From Caproiciproducens sp. CPB-2 (GTDB taxonomy: Bacteria > Bacillota > Clostridia > Oscillospirales > Acutalibacteraceae): DNA of 64,000 bases. Made by a program: the position numbers and the translations under genes. The stretch is from positions 2,356,001 through 2,420,000 of the forward strand of contig NZ_CP142860.1 in assembly GCF_036287215.1 (NCBI RefSeq), written 5' to 3'. Below the pieces are notes generated by a model. The model did not search any database and had not been told where the DNA came from. It saw only the letters and a program-made list of their open reading frames with translations. Every line of letters begins with the position of its first letter. Positions within the stretch are counted from its first letter, which is position 1. Shown in pieces: positions 34,483-43,980 of this stretch.

Positions 34483-34605
34483 TTCACACACCCTTAATAA
34501 ACTTTTCATGATAATAAACATTTGTTGATATTTTTACAGTATAACTTTTTGGATACCGGATTTCAACCAAAATTCTGTGAACGTGCTGTTAATTTTGAGA
34601 AAAGG

Positions 34606-34640
34606 GTAAAAAAATACCCCCGCAACCCGGCGAAGGTATT
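34606..34640 (-). terminator. Terminator of the RpiR-type gene
   Basis: On the minus strand AATACC/GGTATT with an internal GC-rich segment is followed by seven Ts. It lies 20 bases after the stop. Confidence 0.75.
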
Positions 34641-34659
34641 CTGTCAATAGAACCTCTGC

Positions 34660-35526
34660 TCAATAGAGCTTCTTCAAAACGGAACCGGTGGTTTTCTGTT
34701 TGTTGGCGCTGCTCTCATCATAGGTCCGTTTGAAATACTCCATATAGATCAGATCGATCAGGAGCATCTGGCTGATTCTGGCCGACGTGGAACCGCCCTG
34801 GAGCGGACCCTCGTTCGTGCCGCACAAAATCACCACATCGGAAGATGCGGTCAGCGGCGATTTTGCAAACCGGGTGATACAGACCACCCTGGCGCCCGCT
34901 TTCTTTGCCTGCTGTGCCACCTGGATGGTGTCCTTTGTGGCGCCGGAATAGGAAATGACAAACGCCAGATCCTCCGGCGAAAGGATGGAAGCCGCCATTG
35001 CCTGTAAATGCGCGTCGGCATAATTGTGGACCTTCGGCGTAATCCGGACAAATTTGTCCACCGCGTCCATAGCGGTCAGCAGGGACGATCCCACGCCGAA
35101 AAAATAAATCTGCTTCGCCCCGATCATATAATCAATGGTTAAGGACAGCTCCTGAAAATCCAGCAGCGAATACGTTTCGTTCAGCGCGTTGATATTGGTC
35201 TGCAGCACCTTTTTGGCTACGTCTTCAAGGGTGTCCTCCTGCGTGATTCTGCCCGAAAGCATGGAGGCGATCCGGCTGCTGTCCTCATCCTCCGAGATGC
35301 TCAGCGAAAGCAGCATTTTAAACTCCTGGTAGCCCTGGAGCTGCATGGTCTTGCAGAACCGGAACACGCTGGTGTCCCCCACCCCGCACGCTTCCGCAAG
35401 GCCGGTGATGGACAGGAACAAAACCCGTTTCGGGTCCTGCAGAACATAATCGGCCACCTTTTTTTCGGCCTTTGTAAAAAGGTTGTACCTGGCATTGATT
35501 TTTAAAAGAAAGTCACCGCTTGCCAT
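34660..35526 (-). CDS. RpiR/MurR-type transcriptional regulator
   Basis: 288 residues from the ATG at 35526 (after GGGGACGG), which gives the usual family length. The N-terminal helix-turn-helix is 'FTKAEKKVADYVLQDPKRVLFLSITGLAEACGVGDTSVFRFCKTM' in outline. The C-terminal SIS sugar-phosphate domain has 'FGVGSSLLTAMDA' and 'ISYSGATKDT'. It senses a phosphosugar. Its targets may include the PTS/glycosidase pair at the left of the window, but this is only a guess. Confidence 0.92.
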   Translation of the reverse strand: MASGDFLLKINARYNLFTKAEKKVADYVLQDPKRVLFLSITGLAEACGVGDTSVFRFCKTMQLQGYQEFKMLLSLSISEDEDSSRIASMLSGRITQEDTLEDVAKKVLQTNINALNETYSLLDFQELSLTIDYMIGAKQIYFFGVGSSLLTAMDAVDKFVRITPKVHNYADAHLQAMAASILSPEDLAFVISYSGATKDTIQVAQQAKKAGARVVCITRFAKSPLTASSDVVILCGTNEGPLQGGSTSARISQMLLIDLIYMEYFKRTYDESSANKQKTTGSVLKKLY

Positions 35527-35602
35527 CTTTCCGTCCCCTTCCGCAGCGGTATGGCCGGGCGGACCTTTTTGATTTGTCCACCCCGGCTTTTTACAGACAG
35601 AT

Positions 35603-37201
35603 TTAAGAGAGGATGCCGTCGCGCGCTTCCAGATATTCGTCATAAGTGGAAACACGGTCGATGACGCCGTCTTCCGTAATTTCGATCACGCGGTTCGCGA
35701 TGGTCTGGACAAACTGGTGGTCGTGGGAAGCAAACAGCACCACGCCCTTGAAGTCCGTCAGGCCGTTGTTCACGGCGGTAATGGACTCCAGGTCCAGATG
35801 GTTGGTCGGCTGGTCCACCACAAGGACATTGGCGCCGAACATCATCATGCGCGAAAGCATGCAGCGCACTTTTTCGCCGCCGGAAAGCACGTTCACCGGC
35901 TTTAAAACGTCCTCGCCGGAAAAGAGCATCTTCCCGAGAAAGCCGCGCAGATACGTTTCCGTCGTATCTTTGGAATACTGCTCCAGCCATTTGAGGATGC
36001 TTTCCTCACAGCCGTTGAAATAAGCGGAATTATCCTGGGGAAAATACGACTGGCTGGTGGAAACGCCCCACTTGAAGGAGCCTTCGTCCGGTTCCAGCTC
36101 CTCCATCAGGATTTTAAACAGCGTGGTGTTGGCGATTTCATTGGAGCCGACAAAGGCAATCTTGTCGCCCTTGTTTACGCGGAAGCTGACGTTGTTCAGC
36201 ACCTTTACGCCGTCGACGGTTTTGGAAAGGTCCGTGACCTCAAGGATTTCCTTGCCCGGCTCACGATCCATGGTAAAGCCGACGTAGGGATACCGGCGCG
36301 AAGACGCGGGCATTTCCTCAACGGAGATTTTCTCAAGCAGCTTCTTCCGGGAAGTCGCCTGCTTTGATTTCGACTTGTTGGCGGAAAAGCGCTGGATAAA
36401 GCTCTGCAGCTCCTTGATTTTGTCCTCCGCCTTCCTGTTCTGGTCGCGCATGACGCGCTGCATCAGCTGGCTGGACTCGTACCAGAAATCGTAGTTGCCC
36501 ACATACATCCTGATTTTATTGAAATCGATGTCGACGATATGGGTACAGACGTTATTCAGAAAATGACGGTCATGGGACACCACGATCACCGTTCCCTCAT
36601 AATCCATCAGAAAGCTTTCCAGCCAGGCGATGGATTTGTTGTCGAGGTCGTTGGTGGGCTCGTCCAGAAGAATGATATCCGGCTGCCCGAACAGCGCACG
36701 GGCAAGCAGGACGCGGACCTTTTCCGTTCCCGTGAGGGCGCCCATCACGGAATCCAGCAGCGCATTGTCCAGGCCGAGCCCCTGCAGAAGCTTCCCCGCT
36801 TCGGTTTCGGCCTCCCAGCCGTTCAGCTCGGCAAACTCCGCTTCCAGCTCCGCGGCGCGGATTCCGTCCTCGTCGGTAAAGTCCTCTTTTTCGTAAATGG
36901 CGTCCTTTTGTTTCCTCACTTCGTACAGACGGGCGTTGCCCATCAGGATGGTTTCAAAAACGGTATAGGAGTCGTAGGCGTGGTGGTCCTGCCTGAGCAC
37001 GGACATCCGCAGACGGGGGTCAATGACAACCTCGCCCTTCGTGGGCTCCAGTTCGCCGGAAAGAATTTTCAGGAAGGTGGATTTTCCCGCGCCGTTCGCA
37101 CCGATGACACCGTAGCAGTTCCCGGCGGTAAAAAGCAGATTGACGTGTGAAAACAGGTTCTGGCCGTTAAACCCAAGGCCAAGATCGGATACAGTAATCA
37201 T
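35603..37201 (-). CDS. ABC-F type ATPase (YbiT/YkpA-like)
   Basis: 532 residues with two ABC domains and no membrane part. First Walker A is 'GANGAGKSTFLK', first signature 'LTGTEKVRVLLARAL' and Walker B 'IILLDEPTNDLD'. Second signature is 'LSGGEKVRCMLSRMM' with 'VLVVDQPTNHLD', in which the usual Glu is Gln. The second Walker A, expected GxxGxGKS/T, reads 'VGSNEIANTTLFK' and is degenerate. ABC-F proteins act on ribosomes. The altered second site suggests asymmetric ATP use. This subgroup is common and not specifically tied to resistance. Confidence 0.93.
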   Translation of the reverse strand: MITVSDLGLGFNGQNLFSHVNLLFTAGNCYGVIGANGAGKSTFLKILSGELEPTKGEVVIDPRLRMSVLRQDHHAYDSYTVFETILMGNARLYEVRKQKDAIYEKEDFTDEDGIRAAELEAEFAELNGWEAETEAGKLLQGLGLDNALLDSVMGALTGTEKVRVLLARALFGQPDIILLDEPTNDLDNKSIAWLESFLMDYEGTVIVVSHDRHFLNNVCTHIVDIDFNKIRMYVGNYDFWYESSQLMQRVMRDQNRKAEDKIKELQSFIQRFSANKSKSKQATSRKKLLEKISVEEMPASSRRYPYVGFTMDREPGKEILEVTDLSKTVDGVKVLNNVSFRVNKGDKIAFVGSNEIANTTLFKILMEELEPDEGSFKWGVSTSQSYFPQDNSAYFNGCEESILKWLEQYSKDTTETYLRGFLGKMLFSGEDVLKPVNVLSGGEKVRCMLSRMMMFGANVLVVDQPTNHLDLESITAVNNGLTDFKGVVLFASHDHQFVQTIANRVIEITEDGVIDRVSTYDEYLEARDGILS

Positions 37202-37302
37202 AGTTCCTCCAATGTGAAAATAGAAAAGTATACGTTTTAATATTTTAACATAAAACCGCTCAGAAAAATATAGCGAAAATTATGAACTAATCGCAATAAC
37301 GC

Positions 37303-37331
37303 TTGTCATTTTTGAGGAACAATGCTACAAT
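37303..37331 (+). promoter_or_regulatory. SigA-type promoter of the DtxR/MntR gene
   Basis: TTGTCA (37303-37308) and TACAAT (37326-37331) are separated by exactly 17 bases, 48 bases before the GTG start of the regulator gene. Confidence 0.75.
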
Positions 37332-37378
37332 ATAAAAAATACGGACCGCATTTTCGCGCCAACTTAGGAGGTATACCG

Positions 37379-37768
37379 GTGAAAATACAGGAATCGGGCG
37401 AAAATTATCTTGAAACCATACTGATTTTACAGAATAAAAACGGATACGTCCGTTCGATCGACGTTGCCAATTACCTGGATTTTACCAAGGCAAGCGTCAG
37501 CCGGGCCATGAGCATTTTAAAAGAGGCGGGCTACCTTACCATGGAGCCGAACGGCAATCTGGTCCTTACGGAGCTGGGGCGCGCAAAGGCCGGCTCCGTG
37601 TACGAGCGTCACAACCTGATTGCGCAGTTTCTGGAAATGACCCTCGGGGTCAGCAGCGACATCGCCCTGCAGGACTCCTGCCGTATTGAGCATATTATCA
37701 GCGAAGAAAGCTTCGACCGTATCAAACAATATACGCAGGAGCATAGCCGCGACGGAGGTGCCGAATGA
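37379..37768 (+). CDS. DtxR/MntR family metal-dependent repressor, short form
   Basis: 129 residues from a GTG at 37379 after TAGGAGG. It has a winged helix 'SGENYLETILILQNKNGYVRSIDVANYLDFTKASVSRAM' in outline, then the start of the metal-binding dimerisation helix ('HNLIAQFLEMTLGV', 'EHIISEESFDRI'). There is no SH3-like third domain, as in MntR. It likely senses Mn or Fe. It overlaps the next gene by four bases. Confidence 0.9.
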   Translation: MKIQESGENYLETILILQNKNGYVRSIDVANYLDFTKASVSRAMSILKEAGYLTMEPNGNLVLTELGRAKAGSVYERHNLIAQFLEMTLGVSSDIALQDSCRIEHIISEESFDRIKQYTQEHSRDGGAE

Positions 37769-38670
37769 ATTATATTACCGCACTGTGCCCTCACTGCAAA
37801 AAAGAACTGCAGCTGCCGGAGGACGCAGAGGATATTGTGTGCATGTACTGCGCGCAGCCCATTCATGTGAAATCGCTGCTCCTGAAAGCCGAACCGGCAG
37901 CGGACGACGACTATCAAAGGCTGATGGAGGAAGCCTTTTCCCTCTTAAAGGACGAGATTTTCATCGTGAAAAACGGGTTTAAAAACGTCAAGCAGAACGT
38001 TTATCCCGCCGCGTTTGAAAAATACAACAACCTGATTTCCCCCGCTTTGAAAGCATACTGCCTTGCCGCGGCAGGCAAGGATGAAGCGCCCGGCTTCTTT
38101 GCGGACGTTCTCTTTGACCGCTTTCAGAAAAAGATTGAAGAAAGCGGGATCAAAAAGGAAAGCGACCCCCGGCTTTTTGAATACCGTTACATGATTGTGG
38201 CCTTTACGGTGCCCGCCATCCTGGAACAGCATACTCCCGCCGCCGAAGCGCTTGCGGACAGCTTTTTAAAGGTCTGGAACGAACATTATCCGAAAAATCC
38301 GCTCGGGAAATCAAACTATGACACCATCAGCAGCGGCTTCCGAAAAAAGCTGTGCTTTATCACCACCGCGGTCTGCTCCTCGCTCGGCAAGGGAGACGAC
38401 TGCCCGGAACTGAACGCTTTCCGCCGTTTCCGCGACGGCTGGCTTGCAGCCACGCCACAGGGCAAAGCCAAAATCGGCGAATACTATCTTTTCGCCCCGA
38501 TGATTGTCAGCGGAATTGACCGGGCGGACAACCGTCAGGCCGTCTACCGGGAAATCTGGGAAAACCACCTCTCCCCCTGTCTGAAATCGCTGGAGGACGG
38601 AAACCCGCAGCAATGCGCGGAGCAATACGAAGAGATGATGACTGCTCTCGAACAAAAATGGCTGAGCTGA
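37765..38670 (+). CDS. Zinc-ribbon and CFI-motif protein
   Basis: 301 residues, translationally coupled (ATGA) to the metal-dependent repressor. The N-terminal zinc ribbon has CxxC pairs 'CPHCKK' and 'CMYCAQ' (C8/C11, C27/C30). The middle part is helical. The C-terminal segment 'CFITTAVCSSLGKGDDCPEL' with 'FRRFRDGWLAATPQGKAKIGEYY' matches the short CFI(A/T)TA motif domain found on diverse Firmicute proteins. The function is unknown. Coupling to a metal regulator suggests a metal-related role. Confidence 0.75.
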   Translation: MNYITALCPHCKKELQLPEDAEDIVCMYCAQPIHVKSLLLKAEPAADDDYQRLMEEAFSLLKDEIFIVKNGFKNVKQNVYPAAFEKYNNLISPALKAYCLAAAGKDEAPGFFADVLFDRFQKKIEESGIKKESDPRLFEYRYMIVAFTVPAILEQHTPAAEALADSFLKVWNEHYPKNPLGKSNYDTISSGFRKKLCFITTAVCSSLGKGDDCPELNAFRRFRDGWLAATPQGKAKIGEYYLFAPMIVSGIDRADNRQAVYREIWENHLSPCLKSLEDGNPQQCAEQYEEMMTALEQKWLS

Positions 38671-38715
38671 GCGGCGTTGATAAAAAATAGGAACGCACCC
38701 GGGACAGCGTTGCTG

Positions 38716-38776
38716 AACAGCACCCCCATCGTTAGACAGTATGACGTACTGAATAACGATGGGGGTGCTGTTTTAT
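38716..38776 (+). terminator. Strong terminator with 19-bp stem
   Basis: Arms AACAGCACCCCCATCGTTA and TAACGATGGGGGTGCTGTT are perfectly complementary and are followed by TTATC. Confidence 0.9.
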
Positions 38777-38817
38777 CATGCAATCTTTTATAAATACAGG
38801 TCCGGGGCCATAGCCGT

Positions 38818-39378
38818 TTACCTGATCTGGGAAGACATGCTGTAAATAATTTCAGCCATTTCCTTCACGGACCTGTTCAGGCCGTTTTTAAGCCAGTACT
38901 GTATCAGACCGATGCTCCCGTTTACGACAAATACGAAATAGTCCTCTTTGATGCTTACATTCGCATCCGCTGTGGCTGAGGGAGAGATCCCGCATTCCTG
39001 ATAGATCAGGGTGAACAGCTGCTTCTGGAAATCGATATCGCCCTGCTCACTCATCAGGACCTGAATATGCTTCCTGTTCTCAGCAAAGTATTGGAAAATC
39101 CCTTCGAGGACCTCCATCGATTCGTATTTGTCCGTTTTACCGATCAGATTGGTAAGCGTCTCCTTCACCCAGGAAAGAGTCTCGTCCTCAATTTTGCGAA
39201 GGAGGTCGTACTGGTCGGTATAATACGCATAGAAAGTCGTACGGTTGATGTCCGCATTTTCACACAGCTCTTTAATGGTGATTTTTGTAATCGGCTTTTT
39301 CTCCATTAACTCAAACAGGCTGTCCTGCAAAGTCATACGCGTATAACGTGTTTTTCGGCTCTCTTTCATTTCCTTCAT
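38818..39378 (-). CDS. TetR/AcrR family regulator
   Basis: 186 residues. The N-terminal helix-turn-helix is typical: 'KPITKITIKELCENADINRTTFYAYY'. The C-terminal domain resembles the group with a Phe/Trp-rich ligand pocket ('FVVNGSIGLIQYWLKNGLN'). It is divergent from the ABC export operon at 39718 and probably represses it, with an exported compound as inducer. Confidence 0.93.
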   Translation of the reverse strand: MKEMKESRKTRYTRMTLQDSLFELMEKKPITKITIKELCENADINRTTFYAYYTDQYDLLRKIEDETLSWVKETLTNLIGKTDKYESMEVLEGIFQYFAENRKHIQVLMSEQGDIDFQKQLFTLIYQECGISPSATADANVSIKEDYFVFVVNGSIGLIQYWLKNGLNRSVKEMAEIIYSMSSQIR

Positions 39379-39717
39379 AAAGCGCGTCTCTTCCCCTCAT
39401 TTAACAATCGAATGCAATGGATTCTGTTCTGAAATCAACAGTTTCACAATATTTTGTTGTAAACATTACAATCTATAAGCATCTGATGGTTGCAAAATAA
39501 ACACAGTGTCATTATAATAAGTTTCTGGCTGAATGTCAAGAATGAGCATGGTTTTCCCAGGGAGAATTCTGGAACATTGCCGGTCAAGACAATCATCATG
39601 TGTAAGGATATGTGATCGGGCATCTCAACATCGGGCCGTAGAATTGGTCCCACCCGGGTCAGGATGCAAAGATCCGACATTTTAATAGAAGCAGTTACAT
39701 AACAAGGGAGATCATTC
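39379..39717. other. Divergent regulatory region of TetR and export operon
   Basis: 339 bases with no gene. It should contain both promoters and the TetR operator. Short palindromic stretches such as GTTTCACAATATTTTGTTGTAAAC near 39449-39473 (arms GTTT-ACA/TGT-AAAC, imperfect) are candidate operators. Confidence 0.4.
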
Positions 39718-40419
39718 ATGGATTTTATCACATTTGAAAACGTGGAAAGGGAGTATCGCGTCGGAGACGCCGTGATCAAAGCGGTGGACGGCATCAGCTT
39801 CAGCCTCGGCAGCGGCACATTCAACGTGGTGCTCGGACAGAGCGGCGCGGGAAAAACCACGGTGCTCAACATGCTGGGCGGCATGGATTCGCCGACAGCC
39901 GGCAGGATTATTGTCAACGGAAGCGAGGTCTCCGGTATGTCGGAGCGAGAGCTTACCGACTACCGCCGCACACAGATCGGTTTTGTATTCCAGTTTTACA
40001 ACCTGGTGCCGAATCTGACGGCACTGGAAAATGTGCAGCTCGCAGAGGAGATTTGTCCCGAGCCGCTCGACGCGCGCGAAATGCTGCGGCGAGTCGGTCT
40101 TGAAAAACGGATGGACAATTTCCCCAGCCAGATGTCGGGCGGCGAGCAGCAGCGTGTCTCTATCGCGCGGGCACTGGCAAAGAACCCGCAGATCGTACTG
40201 TGCGACGAACCGACCGGCGCGCTGGATTCCGAAACAGGGCGAAAAGTTCTTCGGCTCATTCGTGACGTTGCGAACGACCTTGGCAAGACGGTCATCATCG
40301 TTACGCACAACGCGCCGATTTCTGAGATGGCTCAGACGGTGCTGCATATGAGGGACGGAAAAATCGCTGAAACGGAGTTCCACGAGCACCCCAAAGACGT
40401 GGAGGAAATCCTATGGTGA
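39718..40419 (+). CDS. MacB/LolD-type ABC transporter ATPase
   Basis: 233 residues. Walker A is 'GQSGAGKTTVLNML', signature 'MSGGEQQRVSIARAL' and Walker B 'IVLCDEPTGALDSETG', with the Q-loop 'FVFQFYNLVPNLTALENV' that marks the LolD/MacB group. It powers the FtsX-type permease whose start it overlaps by seven bases. These systems perform mechanotransmission rather than classical transport. Confidence 0.95.
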   Translation: MDFITFENVEREYRVGDAVIKAVDGISFSLGSGTFNVVLGQSGAGKTTVLNMLGGMDSPTAGRIIVNGSEVSGMSERELTDYRRTQIGFVFQFYNLVPNLTALENVQLAEEICPEPLDAREMLRRVGLEKRMDNFPSQMSGGEQQRVSIARALAKNPQIVLCDEPTGALDSETGRKVLRLIRDVANDLGKTVIIVTHNAPISEMAQTVLHMRDGKIAETEFHEHPKDVEEILW

Positions 40420-42725
40420 AGGGCGCCCTGTTCAGAAAATCCCTGCGCGACATGAAGAAGTCCAAAGCACAGTTTATCTCGATTTTCATTATGGCGGCGC
40501 TGGCCGTTTCCCTGATGACGGGCCTCGACAGCATCTGGTTCACTGTTCAGAACCACGCGGACGCCATGTACCGCGCGACAAACCTTTCCGATTTTTGGGT
40601 GACCGTGCAGAATCCCTCGGAACAGCAGCTCTGGGGCATCCGTCAGATCGACGGGGTGACGCAGGTGGAGAAGCGCTTTTCCGCCGACGCGGATACGGAT
40701 CTGCCCGGCAACCCCACCCTGCACATTTACGCGCTCAGTGACCGCAGCACTCTTGACCAGCCGGAGATGCAGGAGGGAAAATTCAGCAAAAGCGGCGGCG
40801 CGGTGCTGGACAGCGCCTTTGCCAAGGCGCACAACCTGAAAATCGGTGACCGGATCTCCATCAGGCTGAACGGCGTTTGGCTGCGCCTGCCGATCGACGG
40901 GCTGGCGCTGAACAGCGAGCAGGTTTTTGCCCTGAAAAACTCCGCCACTGTCATGCCGGATCCGGCCGCATACGGTTTTGCGGTGATACGTTCCGGCGTG
41001 CTGGAGAGCGTTTACGGACAGAAAGTCTACAACCAGATCAGCGTAAAAGCCGCACCGGGTACCGATCTGATACAGGTAGAACAAAAAGCGAACACCGTCA
41101 TCGGCGACGACCTCATCGGCATGACCCTTCAGAAAGACAACAGCAGCGTCAGCGGTGTGAGCGGCCGGATTCAGCAGATCAAATCGCTCTCCGTCGTATT
41201 CCCGCTTCTGTTTTTTCTCATCACCGCGCTGATCACGCAGAGTACGATGACACGGCTGGTGGAAAACCAGCGCGGGCAGATCGGGATCCTGAAGGCTCTG
41301 GGCTACAGCAAACGGAGCATCCTCTGGCATTACACCTCCTACGGAGTCATGATCGGCGTGCTCGGCGCGCTCACCGGCCTTGCGGCGGGGCCAAACATCT
41401 TTGGCAGGTTGCTGGTGCCGCGGATGAAGCTGGCGTTTGCCGACTACCGTATCAGCGTCAATTTTGCGCACTTTGCGTTTGCCCTCCTTCTGATCCTTCT
41501 GTGCACGGGAGGCATTTCGTTTTACGCCTGCTGGAAACTCCAGGGGGACACCCCTGCGGTGCTTCTCCGGGAAAAGCCGCCGAACAAAGGAGATCACATC
41601 TTTCTGGAAACTCTCCCCTCCCTCTGGCGGAAAATGAAGTTCAGCAGCAAGCTGATTGCGCGGAACACTCTGAAGAACAAGAGCCGTCTCATCATGAGCA
41701 CCATTGGCGTTATGGGCTGCACCGGCGTGATTATTGCGGCGCTGGGAGTCCGAAGCATGCTTTCGGGGATCAACGAGCAAATGTATGAGTCCACCTTTGT
41801 CTATGATCAGAAGATCATCCTCGACACTACAAAGACCGATTCCCGTTACCTTGGCAACCTGGGGCTGGACGGGGTCATACAGCAGCTGGAGGAATCCGCC
41901 ATTGGGGTGATCTCCCCGGGCGGCGAACGGAAAATGGAGCCGATCACCATCACAACCGGCGACAGCCCCCTGATCCATCTGCAGGACGCTGCCAGGAATC
42001 CCGTTTCCCTGCCGGAAAACGGGATCCTCATGAGCCGCAAGCTGTGCGAGACGCTCGGGGTCCAGCCGGGAGACAGCATCCGGATCAAGCGCACGAACGA
42101 AGGATATGTCTCCGTGCCGATTGTACAGACGGCCTACTTTGCCTCCGGCCAGGGAATTTACATGACCGATACTTACTGGAAATCCCTCGGGGAGACCTTC
42201 AAGCCGACAGCTCTGCTCGTGAAATGGAACGGCGCGCCGGATGAGAAGTTCCTCGCAAGCGACGCGGTGGCGGACGCGACGACGCGTGAAAGCCAGCAGT
42301 CCGGTCTTGCTTCCAGCACACAGGTGGTGAACCTCGCGGTGATCATGATGATCATTATGGGCGCGGCACTGGCATTTGTGGTGCTGTACAATACCGGCAT
42401 CCTCAATTTTGCCGAGCGGATCCGCGACCTTGCGACGCTGCGGGTGCTCGGCTTCCGCCACCGGGAAATTCAGAATCTGGTGCTGGTTGAAAATTATTTT
42501 TCCGTGCTGCTCGGGATGCTGTCCGGTATCCCCGTTGGGCGGTATCTGTCGTGGCTGATCGCAAGCAAAATGGGGGAACAGATGGACCTTCTGGGCAACA
42601 TCACGCTTCCGGATGTGCTGATTGCCGGGATATTGACCCTGTGCTTCGCCTGGGTCGTCAACAACGTCGTAGCCCGGAAAATGAAACAGATCGATATGCT
42701 TGAAGCGCTGAAAAGCGTCGAATAA
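40413..42725 (+). CDS. FtsX-like ABC permease, large
   Basis: 770 residues with a TM near the N-terminus, a large extracytoplasmic domain (about residues 45-250), a three-helix FtsX core (about 255-385), a linker and second extracytoplasmic domain, and a second FtsX core (about 645-765, 'ILNFAERIRDLATLRVLGFRHREI'). It is one fused chain with two half-permeases. With the adaptor and TolC-like genes it makes a MacB-style export machine. The substrate is unknown. Confidence 0.93.
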   Translation: MVKGALFRKSLRDMKKSKAQFISIFIMAALAVSLMTGLDSIWFTVQNHADAMYRATNLSDFWVTVQNPSEQQLWGIRQIDGVTQVEKRFSADADTDLPGNPTLHIYALSDRSTLDQPEMQEGKFSKSGGAVLDSAFAKAHNLKIGDRISIRLNGVWLRLPIDGLALNSEQVFALKNSATVMPDPAAYGFAVIRSGVLESVYGQKVYNQISVKAAPGTDLIQVEQKANTVIGDDLIGMTLQKDNSSVSGVSGRIQQIKSLSVVFPLLFFLITALITQSTMTRLVENQRGQIGILKALGYSKRSILWHYTSYGVMIGVLGALTGLAAGPNIFGRLLVPRMKLAFADYRISVNFAHFAFALLLILLCTGGISFYACWKLQGDTPAVLLREKPPNKGDHIFLETLPSLWRKMKFSSKLIARNTLKNKSRLIMSTIGVMGCTGVIIAALGVRSMLSGINEQMYESTFVYDQKIILDTTKTDSRYLGNLGLDGVIQQLEESAIGVISPGGERKMEPITITTGDSPLIHLQDAARNPVSLPENGILMSRKLCETLGVQPGDSIRIKRTNEGYVSVPIVQTAYFASGQGIYMTDTYWKSLGETFKPTALLVKWNGAPDEKFLASDAVADATTRESQQSGLASSTQVVNLAVIMMIIMGAALAFVVLYNTGILNFAERIRDLATLRVLGFRHREIQNLVLVENYFSVLLGMLSGIPVGRYLSWLIASKMGEQMDLLGNITLPDVLIAGILTLCFAWVVNNVVARKMKQIDMLEALKSVE

Positions 42726-42743
42726 AAATAGATGGAGGAACCC

Positions 42744-43913
42744 ATGAAGGATTGGTTTTTACCAGTGAAGGGCTGGATTTTATCGCATAAAAAAACGGCG
42801 TTGGCCGGGGCGTGCGCGCTCGCCGTGCTCTTCGTCGCACTCGGAATCTTTTTTCACCAGAAAAACGTCCCCACTGCTCCGCAGAAGACGGATTCTGCGG
42901 CTTCGGCAGATCGGGCCGGAGAGATCGACGCGTGGGGCGAGGTGAAATACACCCGCATGGAGGACATCAGCGTCGACTTCCCGTCGATCGTGACGGATGT
43001 ATTGGTGAAGGAGGGCGAGCGGGTCACGCTCGGCCAGCCGCTCGTAACGCTGGACCTTTCCGAATACAGCGGAAATGTCGAGAAGCTGAAGCAGCAATTA
43101 GCCGCAAACCAGGCGGCGCTGCCCGCCGCCACGCAGGACACCGCCGCTCTGGAGACCGACATTGCCCAGACACAGAGCCAAATCGCGCGCAAAACGACGG
43201 AATATAACAAGGGCACGAGCCCCGATTTGAAGCTCGCTCAAACACAGCTCGACACCGCGAAGCGCAACCTCTCGAACTACCAGGCGCTCTACAGCGCGGG
43301 CGGGGCCTCGAAGGAAACGCTGAACCAGTATAAGGACGCCGTGACCCAGGCCACAGAAACCCTGCAAAAAACCAAAAACACCCTGAAAGACGAGCTTGAC
43401 CAGCTGAACGTCTCGCTCAAATCCAAGCAGGCGCAGCTTTCACAGGCAAAGCTCGGCAACACCGCGAATATCGCGAAACAGCAGGGCGGCGTCTCCTCCG
43501 CACAGGTGGATCTGGACGCCATGACGGCCAAAACCGCAAAAACCTATTTCAAGGGGAACCAGATCATCTCCGATATCAAAAACGGAATCGTACAGAATAT
43601 CACGGTCAGCAGCGTGGCCCATTTAGGCGTACAGGGCGCGCCGACCAAGGTGCTCCAGATCATCGACGCGGACTCCATCGCCATCAGCGCGGAGGTTGAC
43701 GAAGAATTTATCGGCAGCGTGAAAGCCGGCGAAACCGTCAGGATCGTGCCAACCTCGGCCCCGGACGCCTCGCTCACCGGCACGGTTACACAGATTCCCG
43801 ACCTGGCCGTGGAGAAGGACGGCAAGCGCGTCGTGCGCGTGCTGGTAAAGCCCGACGATCCGAAGGGCCTGCTGAAGCCGGGTTACACCGTGGATGTTTA
43901 TTTTTCAAAATAA
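42744..43913 (+). CDS. HlyD/MacA-type membrane fusion adaptor
   Basis: 389 residues from the ATG at 42744 after GGAGGAACCC. It has an N-terminal membrane anchor (about 15-35), a lipoyl half-motif, a long coiled coil (about 105-250, repeated Gln/Leu/Lys heptads), a second lipoyl half and a beta-barrel domain ending 'LLKPGYTVDVYF'. In diderms the adaptor bridges pump and TolC. Here it would extend through the cell wall. Confidence 0.93.
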   Translation: MKDWFLPVKGWILSHKKTALAGACALAVLFVALGIFFHQKNVPTAPQKTDSAASADRAGEIDAWGEVKYTRMEDISVDFPSIVTDVLVKEGERVTLGQPLVTLDLSEYSGNVEKLKQQLAANQAALPAATQDTAALETDIAQTQSQIARKTTEYNKGTSPDLKLAQTQLDTAKRNLSNYQALYSAGGASKETLNQYKDAVTQATETLQKTKNTLKDELDQLNVSLKSKQAQLSQAKLGNTANIAKQQGGVSSAQVDLDAMTAKTAKTYFKGNQIISDIKNGIVQNITVSSVAHLGVQGAPTKVLQIIDADSIAISAEVDEEFIGSVKAGETVRIVPTSAPDASLTGTVTQIPDLAVEKDGKRVVRVLVKPDDPKGLLKPGYTVDVYFSK

Positions 43914-43980
43914 ATATTCCAAACAATAATTTTCTTCACAGTGATCAGACAAAATTTTTATTGCAAAGGGAGGAAGCCTT

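Noticed and set aside
40332..42461. 709-codon minus-strand frame
   Set aside because: Shadow of the FtsX-like permease. The translation is low-complexity and His/Arg-rich with no domain.
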